NCBI GenBank assembly: GCA_025358515.1
Contig: JANYJG010000167.1
Coordinates: 1 to 40,956 of the forward strand
Source: Chloroflexota bacterium
GTDB lineage: Bacteria; Chloroflexota; Limnocylindria; Limnocylindrales; CSP1-4
Length of the DNA stretch: 40,956 nucleotides
Reading direction: 5' to 3'
The first letter of the stretch is position 1. Each line of letters begins with the position of its first letter. Of the stretch, positions 28,342-38,700 are shown piece after piece. Below the pieces are notes generated by a model, which ran no database searches, was not told where the DNA came from, and saw only the letters and a list, made by a program, of their open reading frames with translations. The translations under genes were made by a program, and so were the position numbers.

Positions 28342-30711
28342 GTGCCCGATTTCCGTCTCGTTGCCGACTTCCAGCCGACCGGCGACCAGCCGGGAGCGAT
28401 ACAGAAGCTGAGCGAAGGCCTCGCGAAAGGCCTGCGCCACCAGACGCTGCTGGGAGCTACCGGCACCGGCAAGACTTACGCCATCGCCGCCGTGATCGAA
28501 AAGCACCAGAAGCCGACTCTGGTGCTGGCTCACAACAAGACCCTGGCCGCTCAGCTGTACGCCGAGTTCCGGGAGTTCTTCCCGGACAACGCCGTCGAGT
28601 ATTACGTCAGCTACTTCGACTATTACCAGCCAGAAGCGTACCTGCCGCGCTCGGACACCTATATCGAGAAGGACTCGAGTCGAAACGACGAGATCGACAA
28701 GCTCCGGCATGCGGCCACGAAGGCTTTGTTCGAGCGACGCGACGTGATCATCGTCGCCAGCGTGAGCTGCATCTACGGCCTGGGCGCTCCGGTCGACTAC
28801 GGTGCCACGATTCTCCGGTTGCGCGTCGGCGGGCAATATCGCCGCGACGCCGTGCTGCGCCATCTCGTGGATCTCCAGTACCAGCGCAACGATCAGGCCC
28901 TGACGCGGGCTCGGTTCCGCGTTCGCGGCGACACGCTCGAGCTAATTCCGGCCGCGGAGGACCACCTGGTCCGGGTCGAGTTCTTCGGCGACGAGGTCGA
29001 GAGGATCACGGAACTTGATCCGCTGACCGGTGAGCTGCTCGCAGAGCGGAAGGAAGTCAACGTCTATCCGGCCAGCCATTTCGTTACGCCGGCGGACAAA
29101 CTGGGCGCGGCGGTCAAGGCCATCGAAGCAGAGATGGAGGTCCGCGTCGGCGAGCTCGAGGCTCAGGGTCGGGAGCTAGAGGGGGCCAGGCTGCGGCAGC
29201 GGACGACGTTCGATCTCGAGATGATTCGCGAGCTCGGATATTGCACCGGCATCGAGAACTACTCGCGCCACTTGTCCGCGCGCGAACCCGGATCCCGCCC
29301 CTGGACGCTGCTCGACTACTTCCCGCCGGACTGGCTGCTGGTAGTGGACGAAAGCCACATGTCCATTCCGCAGGTCGTGGGCATGTATAAAAACGACAGG
29401 ACTCGCAAGGAGATTCTCGTAGATTTCGGGTTCCGCTTGCCCTCCGCGCTGGACAATCGGCCGCTCACGTTCGAGGAGTTCGAGTCGAGCGTGAACCAGG
29501 CAGTTTTCATGAGCGCAACACCAGGCCCATATGAACTGCAACGAAGCCAGCAGATAGTCGAACAACTTATCCGCCCGACGGGGGTCGTAGATCCACATAT
29601 CACGGTCAAGCCGACAACGGGCCAGATCGACGATCTCCTCGAACTCATACGCGGCAGAGTCGAGCGCGGCGAGCGTTCCATCGTTACGACGCTTACCAAG
29701 AAGATGGCCGAGGACTTGACGGACTACCTGCGCGAGCTCGGTGTAAAGGTTCAGTATCTGCATTCCGAAGTCGATACCCTCGAACGCGTCCAAATACTGA
29801 GGGATTTGCGTCTCGGCATATATGACGTGATCGTTGGTATCAACCTGCTGCGCGAGGGAATTGACCTGCCGGAAGTAACGCTCGTCGCGATCCTGGACGC
29901 CGACAAGGAGGGATTCCTCCGCAGTGCCTGGTCGCTGGTGCAGATGATTGGCCGGGCGGCTCGCAACATCGAGGGTGAGGTCGTCATGTACGCCGACCGA
30001 GTCACCGAGTCGATGCGAGTGGCCATCGATGAGACGAACCGGCGGCGGGCCGTCCAGGAGAAGTACAACCTCGACCACGGCATCACTCCGGTGACGATCG
30101 TAAAGGGCATTCGGGACATCAACGATCGGCTCAAGGCGGTCGCGGAGGCGAGCGGCTCGTACGACGGCGTCGGTCCGGGGCGGCAACGCGATCTCTCGGA
30201 GCTGGCCAAGGCCCAGGTCGAGAAGCTCGTGGCCCAGATGGAGGCCGAGATGCGGCAGGCCGCTCGCGACCTCGAATTCGAGCGCGCCGCCGCCCTCCGC
30301 GACGAGGTCCGGCAGATCCGGCTCCGCGTCCTGGAGGAGGACGCGTCGGCTGTGGTGGCCAGGGCCGCGGAGCGAGCCGCGAGTAGACCCGCGACCGCTC
30401 CGGCACGCTCTGGACGAGGGGCCAAGCCGGTTCGCGCGGGACAGCGGCGTTCTTCAGGGTCCGGGGATGCTGGCGCCGCGGAAGTCCAGGTGATGCAGGT
30501 ACGGGTTCTGCCGGCCGGCGAGGAGCCCGTTGAGGTTACCGCGGACACAGCTTCGGACTGGCTGCCCGGAATCAAGGATGAGCACGAAGACGATGGCTGG
30601 GCGGCTAAGTGGCTGGAACGTCCGACGTGGGACCATACCGTCACCCCGAACGTGATCAAGAGAACCGGCAGCCGGCCGCCCGGCCGGCGTGGCGGACGGC
30701 GGCGAGGATGA
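28342..30711 (+). CDS. uvrB: UvrB, excinuclease ABC helicase subunit
   Basis: The damage-verification helicase of nucleotide excision repair, which is loaded by UvrA and recruits UvrC. GTG at 28342 is fixed by GGAGGG 5 nt upstream and the conserved [19 protein letters not shown] start. Visible are Walker A GATGTGKT (K44), the beta-hairpin [25 protein letters not shown], helicase motifs such as [10 protein letters not shown] and QMIGRAARN, and the UVR motif [20 protein letters not shown]. That motif normally ends the protein near residue 665. Here about 120 more residues follow: an Ala/Arg-rich spacer, a conserved-looking block ([20 protein letters not shown], then [14 protein letters not shown]) and a basic tail. 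Expression is probably SOS-controlled. Confidence 0.97.
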   Translation: MPDFRLVADFQPTGDQPGAIQKLSEGLAKGLRHQTLLGATGTGKTYAIAAVIEKHQKPTLVLAHNKTLAAQLYAEFREFFPDNAVEYYVSYFDYYQPEAYLPRSDTYIEKDSSRNDEIDKLRHAATKALFERRDVIIVASVSCIYGLGAPVDYGATILRLRVGGQYRRDAVLRHLVDLQYQRNDQALTRARFRVRGDTLELIPAAEDHLVRVEFFGDEVERITELDPLTGELLAERKEVNVYPASHFVTPADKLGAAVKAIEAEMEVRVGELEAQGRELEGARLRQRTTFDLEMIRELGYCTGIENYSRHLSAREPGSRPWTLLDYFPPDWLLVVDESHMSIPQVVGMYKNDRTRKEILVDFGFRLPSALDNRPLTFEEFESSVNQAVFMSATPGPYELQRSQQIVEQLIRPTGVVDPHITVKPTTGQIDDLLELIRGRVERGERSIVTTLTKKMAEDLTDYLRELGVKVQYLHSEVDTLERVQILRDLRLGIYDVIVGINLLREGIDLPEVTLVAILDADKEGFLRSAWSLVQMIGRAARNIEGEVVMYADRVTESMRVAIDETNRRRAVQEKYNLDHGITPVTIVKGIRDINDRLKAVAEASGSYDGVGPGRQRDLSELAKAQVEKLVAQMEAEMRQAARDLEFERAAALRDEVRQIRLRVLEEDASAVVARAAERAASRPATAPARSGRGAKPVRAGQRRSSGSGDAGAAEVQVMQVRVLPAGEEPVEVTADTASDWLPGIKDEHEDDGWAAKWLERPTWDHTVTPNVIKRTGSRPPGRRGGRRRG

Positions 30712-30782
30712 CGGCGGAGCGCGCCATACTACGATCTTGTTAGCGGGCTGAGAGCACTCGCCCGTCGCATAGAGAAGCCGGT

Positions 30783-31946
30783 CTAGATCGGCGGCCGAGT
30801 CATGGCTCGATGCCCCGCCACGGCCAGAATCGCCAGCATCACCAGGATGATCGCCAGCGAACCACGCAGGCTCACGACCCCGGCTAAAGTCCCGATGATG
30901 GGCGGCCCGGCTAGGGAGCCCGCGTAACCCATCGTTGAAACGGCTGCGATTCCGGCGGATGACGGGATACCGGGCTGCGATCCGGCGGCCCGGAACAGAG
31001 TCGGGATAACCGCCGCGAGGCCCATCCCCATCAAGCCGAAGCCCACGATCGCCACCACGGGCGTGGCAACGCCGATCGCCAGACCCAGGCCTACGGCAGC
31101 CAGCGCGGCGCCGCCGCTGAGGAGGCGGCTGGGCCCCAGGACGATCGTGAGTCGGTCGCCGAAGAGACGCGCCAGGGACATCGAACCGGTGAACGTCGCT
31201 ACTGCCAGCGCTGCGGTGCCCTCGCTCGCCCCGAGGCTGCGACGGAGGTAGACACCGCTCCAGTCGGTCGCGGAGCCTTCGGCCAGCAACCCAAACAGCG
31301 CCAGAGAGCCAAGCAGGAGCAGGCGTCCGTTGGGTCGGCGGAGGCGGCCGCCCTCGGCGTGACGATCTGGCAGCATCGCGAAACGGACAAAGATTCCGCC
31401 GCTGGCTAGGGTCACTGCCACGACGGCGAACTCGGGCAGGACGCCGATACCGGCGGCGGCAACCTGAGCGCTGACCAGCGCGCCCGTAAAGGCGCCGATG
31501 CTCCACGTGGCGTGAAGGCGCGACATAATCGGGCCGGATCCGGCGCGCTCGACCGCGAGCCCGTTCGCGTTCATGCTGACGTCCATCGTTCCCTGGAAAA
31601 TGCCGTAAATGAACAGGCTGACCAGCAGGCTGGTGAAGTCCCACGCGGCGCCGATGAACGGCAGCGAGACAGCGCAACCGATGAGCGTGACCGAGGTCGT
31701 CACGTGCGTCCCAAACTTGCCGCCGAGGGCACCCCCGATCGACATCGTCAAGACAGCGCCGACCGCTGCTCCCAACAGGGCGAAGCCCAAGCCGGCCTCG
31801 TCCAGGTGCGTCTGCGCCTGAACCGCGGGAATCCGCGAGGCCCATGCCCCGAATGCCGCGCCGTTCAGCAGGAACGCGGTGGCCGTGGCGGCGGCGCGGA
31901 GACGCATTCGGTCCTGGCCGGGGAACTCCGTGGGGACGATGGTCAT
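30783..31946 (-). CDS. MFS transporter (YbjJ-like)
   Basis: A 387-residue major facilitator protein with about 12 hydrophobic helices. The N-terminal helix pair begins TATAFLLNGAAFGAWASRIP. Glycine-rich helices follow (LLGAAVGAVLTMSIGGALGG, GIFQGTMDVSMNANGLAVER), and HATWSIGAF resembles sugar or drug exporters of the YbjJ/fucose-permease type. The start MTIVPTEF at 31946 is chosen because the upstream extension is Arg-rich and unlike a transporter. CAAGAT lies 6 nt upstream, as at other leaderless starts here. The gene converges with uvrB and diverges from the glycosidase gene. The substrate is unknown. Confidence 0.85.
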   Translation of the reverse strand: MTIVPTEFPGQDRMRLRAAATATAFLLNGAAFGAWASRIPAVQAQTHLDEAGLGFALLGAAVGAVLTMSIGGALGGKFGTHVTTSVTLIGCAVSLPFIGAAWDFTSLLVSLFIYGIFQGTMDVSMNANGLAVERAGSGPIMSRLHATWSIGAFTGALVSAQVAAAGIGVLPEFAVVAVTLASGGIFVRFAMLPDRHAEGGRLRRPNGRLLLLGSLALFGLLAEGSATDWSGVYLRRSLGASEGTAALAVATFTGSMSLARLFGDRLTIVLGPSRLLSGGAALAAVGLGLAIGVATPVVAIVGFGLMGMGLAAVIPTLFRAAGSQPGIPSSAGIAAVSTMGYAGSLAGPPIIGTLAGVVSLRGSLAIILVMLAILAVAGHRAMTRPPI

Positions 31947-32168
31947 CGGCTCATCTTGCCCGATGGAGCGCCGGCGCGTTGAACCCACCCACTGGACGCG
32001 GCAGCGGTGTCCGGGCCGCGGCGCGGAGGCGTCATGGCCGGCCGCATCGCCGGGCGCATGTCCGGCATGCCGCGCAGTCACTCGCAGACGTACCATGGGC
32101 TGGCTTCACCGGCCGGGGTCGATCGGCCCGCCAATTCGACTGAATCGAGAGTGGATGGGAGTCGTGGG

Positions 32169-33506
32169 TTGTATCAGCCAAGCACCGGCCACAACCGCGT
32201 GGTTGCATTCGCGGCGGCCATGACGTTCCTCGTATCCGGTTGCGGGTCCGCGTCCGTCACGCCGACGCCCACGCCGACTCCGGCCCCGACGCCATCCGCC
32301 GGTCTATTCGTCGATGCCGGTTCTGATCAGGGCCTCATCAGCCCGCTCGTATACGGCACCAACACCGGACCGTGGTTGCCGGTTCCTTTCGACCTTCAGT
32401 CGACTATCGTCGCGGCCGGGCTGACGACCATCACGTTCCCAGGCGGAAACTGGGGCGATGAGAATGACGTCACCGAAGATCAGGTAGATCAGTTCATCGC
32501 GTTCTGCCGGCAGCTCAACGCCGCGCCTCGCATCGTAGTGCGCTTGAAGGGCGGTACGGCTGCGCAGGCCGCGGACCTGGTCAAATATGCGAATGTCACA
32601 AAGAAGTATGGCGTGAAGTATTGGGGAATCGGGAATGAGCCTGACCTTTATGTAGCTAACGGCCTAACCGGATACAACGTTGATCGGTACAACAAGGATT
32701 GGCGTGAGTGGGCCAAGGCCATGCTCGCCGTAGACTCGACCATCAAACTCGTCGGCCCAGACGTCAGTCAGTTCGTGGCGAACCCATCGGCCGACTATCT
32801 TCGGGCCAGGACAGATTGGCTGAGCTCTTTCTTGAAGGCCAACGGGGACTTGGTCGATATAGTTTCGATCCACCGATACCCGTTTCCTCTGGACCCGCAG
32901 GTTCCACCTGCCATCGACGATCTGCGCTCAAGCTCCAAGGAGTGGGACGACATCATTCCGGCCCTGCGAGCCGTCGTGAGGGCTCAGACCGGCCACGATC
33001 TCCCCGTCGCCGTTACCGAGGTGAACTCCAGCTGGGCGATGAACTCAGGCGGTGCAGCGACGATGGATTCGCACTACAACGCCATCTGGTTTGCCGATGT
33101 GCTCGGCCGGCTCATGGAGCAAAAGGTGACGATGGTCGATCAGTTCGCGCTGGCGGGCGATTGGGGCATCGTCGGGAGCAGCGCACCCAAGCCGATGTAC
33201 TACGACTTCATGATGTACCGGCGCTTCGGTACGAGGTTGGTGCGAGCCGCTTCGGACGATCCGCTGGTGAGGGTCTACGCCGCTACACGGGTCGATGGCA
33301 CGCTAACCGTCGTCATAGTGAATCTCGGCGACGCTTCAGCGACAAAGCCCCTGACCATCGTCGGCGGCACACCGGCAACGTCGGCTGAAACCTGGGTCTT
33401 CGACCAGGTCCATGCGGCTGAGAAAATCGCGGCGACTCCGCTTTCTGCCGGCGGGACGGTCACGGTTTCCGCCCAGTCGGTGACTCTGTTGGTGGTCGAA
33501 CAGTAG
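32169..33506 (+). CDS. Lipoprotein glycoside hydrolase, clan GH-A-like
   Basis: About 445 residues. A short signal ends in the lipobox LVSGC, followed by a Thr-Pro repeat linker, so it is a surface lipoprotein. A TIM-barrel domain follows, with the probable acid/base E157 in YWGIGNEPDLY and the probable nucleophile E284 in VAVTEVNSSW. That pairing is typical of GH39/GH51/GH44-like retaining enzymes. A C-terminal beta-rich domain ends VSAQSVTLLVVEQ. It is probably an exported glycan-degrading enzyme, perhaps of arabinofuranosidase type, and the exact family is unclear. TTG at 32169 with GGGAG upstream gives a signal peptide with a basic residue. A GTG at 32196 would lack it. Confidence 0.72.
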   Translation: MYQPSTGHNRVVAFAAAMTFLVSGCGSASVTPTPTPTPAPTPSAGLFVDAGSDQGLISPLVYGTNTGPWLPVPFDLQSTIVAAGLTTITFPGGNWGDENDVTEDQVDQFIAFCRQLNAAPRIVVRLKGGTAAQAADLVKYANVTKKYGVKYWGIGNEPDLYVANGLTGYNVDRYNKDWREWAKAMLAVDSTIKLVGPDVSQFVANPSADYLRARTDWLSSFLKANGDLVDIVSIHRYPFPLDPQVPPAIDDLRSSSKEWDDIIPALRAVVRAQTGHDLPVAVTEVNSSWAMNSGGAATMDSHYNAIWFADVLGRLMEQKVTMVDQFALAGDWGIVGSSAPKPMYYDFMMYRRFGTRLVRAASDDPLVRVYAATRVDGTLTVVIVNLGDASATKPLTIVGGTPATSAETWVFDQVHAAEKIAATPLSAGGTVTVSAQSVTLLVVEQ

Positions 33507-33524
33507 ACCCCGGTAGTCCGGCGG

Positions 33525-33860
33525 TCAGGCCGCGCCAATAGCTCGGGCCAGCGCAACCAGGATGACGGCAGCCGCCACACCGGGCAGCAGCGAGTGCGTT
33601 CTGGCGACTACGAGCACGCACAAGCCGACTGCCAGGGGCTCCACGCCGAGCAGGAGGTGGACCTGGTGGGTCTGTCCGTCGATCGTGAGCAAGCAGTTCA
33701 CGGCGGCAAGAGCTGCCAGTGCGGCCGGCCCGGCGAGGCGGAGGTACGTCACGGCCAGGGGTGGGAGACGTTCGATCCCGGGCGCCAGCATCGGCAGAGC
33801 CCGGGCCGGGTACGTAACCGCCCACATCAGGAATGCGAGGGGAATCAGGCCCAGGTTCAC
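33525..33860 (-). CDS. azlD: AzlD family branched-chain amino acid exporter subunit
   Basis: A 111-residue protein with about four hydrophobic helices. It has the AzlD-like start NLGLIPLAFLMWAVTYPARA and LPPLAVTYLRLAGPAALAAL, where an Arg precedes the helix. It forms the small partner of AzlC in exporting branched-chain amino acids. The GTG at 33860 overlaps the azlC stop by 4 nt, so the two are coupled. It converges with the glycosidase gene (18-nt gap). Confidence 0.85.
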   Translation of the reverse strand: MNLGLIPLAFLMWAVTYPARALPMLAPGIERLPPLAVTYLRLAGPAALAALAAVNCLLTIDGQTHQVHLLLGVEPLAVGLCVLVVARTHSLLPGVAAAVILVALARAIGAA

Positions 33861-34660
33861 GGCAGGCCCGCCATGGCGCTCGGCTCGGGCGTCTCCGGCG
33901 GGCGGTCCTTGTCCGTGGCGGAGGGCCGAACGGCCAGCCCGAACAGCGGGCCGATGACCGCTCCGGCCACGAGTCCAACCGAGGTACCGGCGAAGAGCCC
34001 GACGGCGACCGCGACCGCCACTGCGCCCAGGGCCGCCGCCACGTCGCGCCTGCCCGAAACCATTCCCAGGGATAGGCCGGCCATCGCCGCTGGAAAGGCC
34101 ACGTCCAGCCCCAGTTGCGCTATATCGACCGAGCCGGCCGCGAGATAGCCGATCGCGGAGCCGGCCGTCCACGGGACCAGGATGACCAGGGCCGCGATCC
34201 AGTAGCCGCGCCCGTCGAACCGCCCGATCCGCCGAAAATGGGCCAGGGACAGGGCGAACGTCTCATCGGTCAGCAAGTGGGCGAGAATGGCGCGCTCGCG
34301 TCTGGGCCGCTCGGCGACGTAAGGCGCGAGCGCCGCGGAGTAGAGCAGGTGTCGGGCGTTGACCAACGCCGTCACGCCTACGATTGCCAGCCACGACGCA
34401 CCGTCCTTGACGAGCCCAGCGGCCGCGAATTGAGCCCCGCCCGCCAGGACCACCACGCAACTTACGATCACGTCTGCGAGCGAAAAGTGGGCCTGCAGCG
34501 TGGCCAAGCCGTACACCAGTCCAACCGGCAGGGCGTATGCGGCGATGGCCACGGAATCGCGCATCAACCGCCGTCGGGACGCTGCGACATCCATCGCGAG
34601 GACCGCGGCTTCCGGTGCTTCGGCCGCGGCCTCTTCCGACGTGCCAGTCTGATCACTCAT
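33857..34660 (-). CDS. azlC: AzlC family branched-chain amino acid permease
   Basis: A 267-residue integral membrane protein, the large subunit of AzlCD-type branched-chain amino acid exporters. Family marks are the early ALPVGLVYG, FSLADVIVSCVVVLAGGAQF, NARHLLYSAALAPY and LLTDETFALSL. The first ~30 residues are acidic and the C-terminus is a charged tail. The ATG at 34660 has GGAAG upstream. It shares a 75-nt divergent intergenic region with the HNH nuclease gene, where an inverted repeat could be a regulator site. Confidence 0.9.
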   Translation of the reverse strand: MSDQTGTSEEAAAEAPEAAVLAMDVAASRRRLMRDSVAIAAYALPVGLVYGLATLQAHFSLADVIVSCVVVLAGGAQFAAAGLVKDGASWLAIVGVTALVNARHLLYSAALAPYVAERPRRERAILAHLLTDETFALSLAHFRRIGRFDGRGYWIAALVILVPWTAGSAIGYLAAGSVDIAQLGLDVAFPAAMAGLSLGMVSGRRDVAAALGAVAVAVAVGLFAGTSVGLVAGAVIGPLFGLAVRPSATDKDRPPETPEPSAMAGLP

Positions 34661-34675
34661 CTTCCGGCCTCACCA

Positions 34676-34694
34676 ATCAACGATCCAAGTTGAT
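34676..34694. promoter_or_regulatory. Inverted repeat in the azlC/HNH divergent promoter region
   Basis: ATCAAC (34676-34681) and GTTGAT (34689-34694) form perfect 6-bp arms around a 7-nt spacer. The site lies 16 nt upstream of the azlC start and 30 nt upstream of the HNH -10 element. A transcription-factor operator is possible, and the regulator is unknown. Confidence 0.4.
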
Positions 34695-34723
34695 CGTACC
34701 GGACGAAGGCACCGAGCCGTGGA

Positions 34724-34729
34724 TATGCT
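34724..34729 (+). promoter_or_regulatory. -10 element of a leaderless promoter for the HNH gene
   Basis: TATGCT ends 6 nt before the GTG at 34736. This supports that GTG as start rather than the internal ATG 18 nt later. Confidence 0.55.
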
Positions 34730-34735
34730 CTCCGT

Positions 34736-35641
34736 GTGAATGGTGACGGCGATATGCGCATCCGACTGGCCGCCTTCGATTGGCTGACGGAGCAAATCGA
34801 GCGCCACCCCGATGGTCTGCCGCGTGCCCGTCTCGCAGAGGGGTTCGTTTTCGAACGACAACGAGTGCCGCTGATTGGACCACAGGGGATTTTCAAGCCG
34901 AAGGCGTGTGAGTTGCCCCTGTCGATAACAACGATCCCCAATGGTCCCTATTCGGATGCAATGGTGGGCCCCCTGCTGCGGTACTCATACCGAGGCACAG
35001 ACGCGCTGCATCCGGATAACGTCGGTCTTCGATTGGCGATGAGGAGGCACGTTCCTTTGGCGCTCTTCTATCGAATGAGGCCGAGCCTGTACCTGTGCGC
35101 CCGACCCGTGTATGTCGTTGGGGATGATCCGGCCAGGCTGACTTTCGACGTGGCGGTAGACGACGTAGCTCAGCTCAACGAGCCCAGCGGCACCCCTGCC
35201 GCCAGCGAGGATCGCGCTGCTATCCGGAGGGAGTATGTGACGGCCTCATTTCGTAGAAGGCTTCACCAACAGGCCTTTCGTGAGCAGGTCCTCTCGGCTT
35301 ACCGAGACCAGTGCGCGCTCTGCCGACTCCGCCACCGGGAGCTGCTTGACGCCGCTCACATCACTGCCGACTCAGAACTCGAAGGGGAACCCAAGGTCAG
35401 CAACGGACTCGCCTTGTGCAAGCTTCACCACGCGGCCTTCGACAACTTCTTCTTGACCGTCCGGCCGGACTACCGGATAGAAGTCAAACGGTCGATCCTG
35501 GCCGAATCTGATGGTCCAATGCTGCTGGTCGGCCTCAAGCAGATTCACGGACAACTGATACAGCTGCCCCGCGCGGTCAGCGACCGGCCCGACCGGGAAC
35601 GACTCGAACGTCATTTCGAACGCTTCACGCGGGCTTCCTGA
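34736..35641 (+). CDS. HNH endonuclease of the COG3440 (predicted restriction endonuclease) type
   Basis: A 301-residue protein. Residues about 30-140 form an N-terminal domain found in predicted restriction nucleases: IGPQGIFKPKACELPLSITT, then PYSDAMVGPLLRYSYRGTD, LHPDNVGLR and a beta-rich end. It is thought to sense modified DNA or position the enzyme. The C-terminal HNH domain (about 193-245) has CALC, DAAHI, SNGLALCKLHHAAFD and all expected His, Asn and Cys residues. There is no partner methyltransferase nearby, which fits a modification-dependent or stand-alone restriction enzyme, but a repair-linked role next to uvrA is also possible. It starts at a leaderless GTG. Confidence 0.78.
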   Translation: MNGDGDMRIRLAAFDWLTEQIERHPDGLPRARLAEGFVFERQRVPLIGPQGIFKPKACELPLSITTIPNGPYSDAMVGPLLRYSYRGTDALHPDNVGLRLAMRRHVPLALFYRMRPSLYLCARPVYVVGDDPARLTFDVAVDDVAQLNEPSGTPAASEDRAAIRREYVTASFRRRLHQQAFREQVLSAYRDQCALCRLRHRELLDAAHITADSELEGEPKVSNGLALCKLHHAAFDNFFLTVRPDYRIEVKRSILAESDGPMLLVGLKQIHGQLIQLPRAVSDRPDRERLERHFERFTRAS

Positions 35642-35732
35642 CGCCGTTCTCGGGTAGTGCCGAGGCTCCGAAGCGCAGGCCATCGCTAGCGCGTTCGACT
35701 CCCGACGTTGCGCAGGTCGCCTGCAAGCTCCC

Positions 35733-35744
35733 GAACGGCTGTTC
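35733..35744 (+). promoter_or_regulatory. LexA-type SOS box upstream of uvrA
   Basis: GAACGGCTGTTC matches GAAC-N4-GTTC and lies 18 nt before the -10 element TACAAT, the same distance as at uvrB. The two sites share 15 of 16 bases over GAACGGCYGTTCTATT. LexA bound here would block the -35 position. Confidence 0.85.
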
Positions 35745-35762
35745 TATTTGGCGCGACTGTCA

Positions 35763-35768
35763 TACAAT
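35763..35768 (+). promoter_or_regulatory. -10 element of a leaderless uvrA promoter
   Basis: TACAAT ends 7 nt before the ATG at 35776. There is no ribosome-binding site, so the SOS-controlled uvrA mRNA is probably leaderless. Confidence 0.65.
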
Positions 35769-35775
35769 CTAGCCC

Positions 35776-38700
35776 ATGCCGCAGGAACACCTGGTCGTTC
35801 GCGGGGCGCGCGAACACAACCTCAAGAACATCACCGTCTCGATGCCGCGGGACCGATTGATCGTTATTACCGGCCTCTCGGGATCGGGCAAGAGCAGCCT
35901 GGCCTTCGACACGATCTACGCCGAAGGTCAGCGTCGCTATGTTGAGAGCTTGTCGGCCTACGCTCGCCAGTTCCTGGGCGAGATGCAGAAGCCGGACGTC
36001 GACCAGATCGACGGCCTGAGTCCGGCCATCTCAATCGATCAGAAGGGCTCGAGCCGCAACCCTCGATCGACTGTCGGCACGGTGACGGAGATCTACGATC
36101 ATCTGAGGCTCCTGTTCGCCAGAATCGGCCATCCCCATTGCCCAACCTGCGGGCGGGAGATCGAGCGGCAGAGCGTCCAGCAGATCGTGGACCAGATCTA
36201 CGATCTGCCGGAGGGGACGCGGCTGTTGGTTCTCGGTCCCGTCATCAAGGACCGCAAGACAGAGGGGGACCGGGTATTCGATCAGATCCGCCGCCAGGGC
36301 TACGCCCGCGTTCGGGTCGATGGGGAGCAGATGGACCTGGCCGAGACGAGGCAGCTGGACAAGTACCGGCGCCACACGATCGAGGTCATCGTGGATCGGT
36401 TCGTGGTTCGCCACGGCGATGACGAGGCCCCCGCCGCAACCGCGGGCCTCGCGGCCGCAACCGAGATCGCAGCCGCAACCGAAGCCGAGCCCGCAACCGC
36501 CGCCGCGGGCCTCGCGGCCGCCAGGCCCGATGCCACCCGCCTGGCCGATTCCGTGGAGACGGCCCTCAGGCTAGGGGAGGGCGTCGTCCTGATCGCACCC
36601 CTTCCACGGGAGGGCGAGCCGCCCTCGTTCGAGGAGCGTCGCTACAGTGAGCGCTACAGCTGCCCGTATGACGGCACAACCGTGGACGAGCTCGAGCCGC
36701 GCAGCTTCAGCTTCAACTCGCCCCACGGCGCCTGCCCAGCCTGCACCGGCCTCGGCAGCAGGCTGGAGGTGGACGCGGAACGGGTCATCCCCAACAGAAA
36801 TCTCTCCCTTGCCGGCGGCGCGCTGGCGCCGTGGTCCCGGCTGCCGATGGAGGCGTCCTGGCACGTCAAGATCATCGAGGCCGTCTGCGAGGAGCACGGC
36901 TGGGACGCTCGCGCACCTATCAAGGACCTGCCGCCAGAGGCGCTGCAATACATCCTGTTCGCCGGTCGCGGAGAAAAGGTGGTCATCGGCTACCGCAATG
37001 AGCGCGGCGAAAATACGTACGGCGCCACGTTCGAGGGCATCGTTCCAAACCTGGAGCGCCGCTTCCGGGAAACGGACTCGGACTACATCAAGTCAGAGCT
37101 CGAGCGCTATATGGTTGCCAGACCTTGCCCGGTATGCGAGGGCAAGCGTCTCAAACCGGAGGTCCTGGCGGTTACGGTCGATGGACTCAGCATCTGGCAG
37201 GTGTCCAACCTCTCGATCAGTTCCTGCTGCGAATGGGTGGGCGGCCTACTGGAGCACCTGACCGAGCGCGAACAAACAATCGCCCGCCAGGTCCTAAAGG
37301 AGATATCCGCCCGGCTGGGCTTCCTGCTCGACGTAGGGCTGAACTATCTCACGATCGACCGGACCAGTGCCACTCTCTCGGGCGGCGAAGCTCAGCGGAT
37401 CCGCCTGGCCACGCAGATCGGCTCCAGCCTGATGGGCGTCCTGTACATCCTGGACGAACCCTCGATCGGCCTTCACCAACGCGACAACGCCAAGCTGATC
37501 GCCACCCTCACGCGCCTGCGCGACCTCGGCAATACCGTGCTCGTCGTGGAACACGACGAGGAGACGATCCGGACGGCGGATTGGGTTATCGATATAGGGC
37601 CCGGGGCAGGGGAACACGGTGGCGAGGTCGTGGCGTCGGGGACCTTGGAGGCCATCCTGGCCGAACCGCGCTCCATCACCGGGGCGTACCTGCGAGGCGA
37701 GCTGGCCGTAACCGTGCCGGAGACCAGACGCACAGGCAGCGGCCAATCGATCGTCGTCCGCGGGGCGCGTGAACACAACCTCAAGAACCTGGACGTGGTC
37801 TTTCCGCTGGGCCGGTTCGTGGCCGTGACCGGTGTCTCCGGATCGGGCAAGAGCACCCTCGTCTCGGACATCCTTTTCAGGGCCCTCTCGCGCGAACTGA
37901 CCGGCTCCCGGGAACTACCGGGCGCCCACGATTCGATCGAGGGCATTGGCGCAGTCGATAAGGTCATCGACATCGACCAGAGCCCCATCGGGCGCACCCC
38001 GAGGTCCAACCCGGCCACTTACACCGGCTTATTCGCACCGATCCGCGAACTCTTTGCGGGAACTCAGGAGGCGCGCCTGCGGGGCTACAAGCCGGGCCGT
38101 TTCAGCTTCAACGTGAAGGGCGGCCGTTGCGAGAACTGCAAGGGCGACGGCATCCTCAAGATCGAGATGCAGTTCCTGCCGGACGTCTACGTTCCCTGCG
38201 AGATATGCAAGGGCAAGCGCTACAACCGTGAGGCGTTGGAGATCCATTACAAGGGTCGATCGATCGCCGACGTCCTCGAGATGACGATCGAGGATGCGCT
38301 CCAATTCTTCTCGCCGGTGCCATCGGTCCGCGCCAAGCTCCAGACTCTGTACGACGTGGGACTGGGGTACGTTCACCTGGGTCAGCCGGCCACGACGCTT
38401 TCTGGCGGCGAGGCCCAGCGCGTCAAACTGGCAACGGAGCTGTCGCGACGAGCGACCGGCCGGACCATCTACGTTCTTGACGAGCCGACGACCGGCCTGC
38501 ACATGGCCGATGTGGAGAAGCTGCTCCACGTCCTGCATCGCCTCGTGGATGCGGGCAACACGGTGGTGGTGATCGAGCACAACCTCGACGTCGTCAAGAC
38601 GGCGGACTGGATCGTGGATATGGGGCCCGAGGGCGGCGACCGGGGCGGCTACGTCATCGCCGAGGGGACGCCGGAGGATGTGGCCCGCGTCCCGGGCTCG

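Noticed and set aside
30712-30782. Bidirectional terminator between uvrB and the MFS gene
   Set aside because: Only a 5-bp CGGGC/GCCCG pairing with an 11-nt loop and no U-tract was found, too weak to call.
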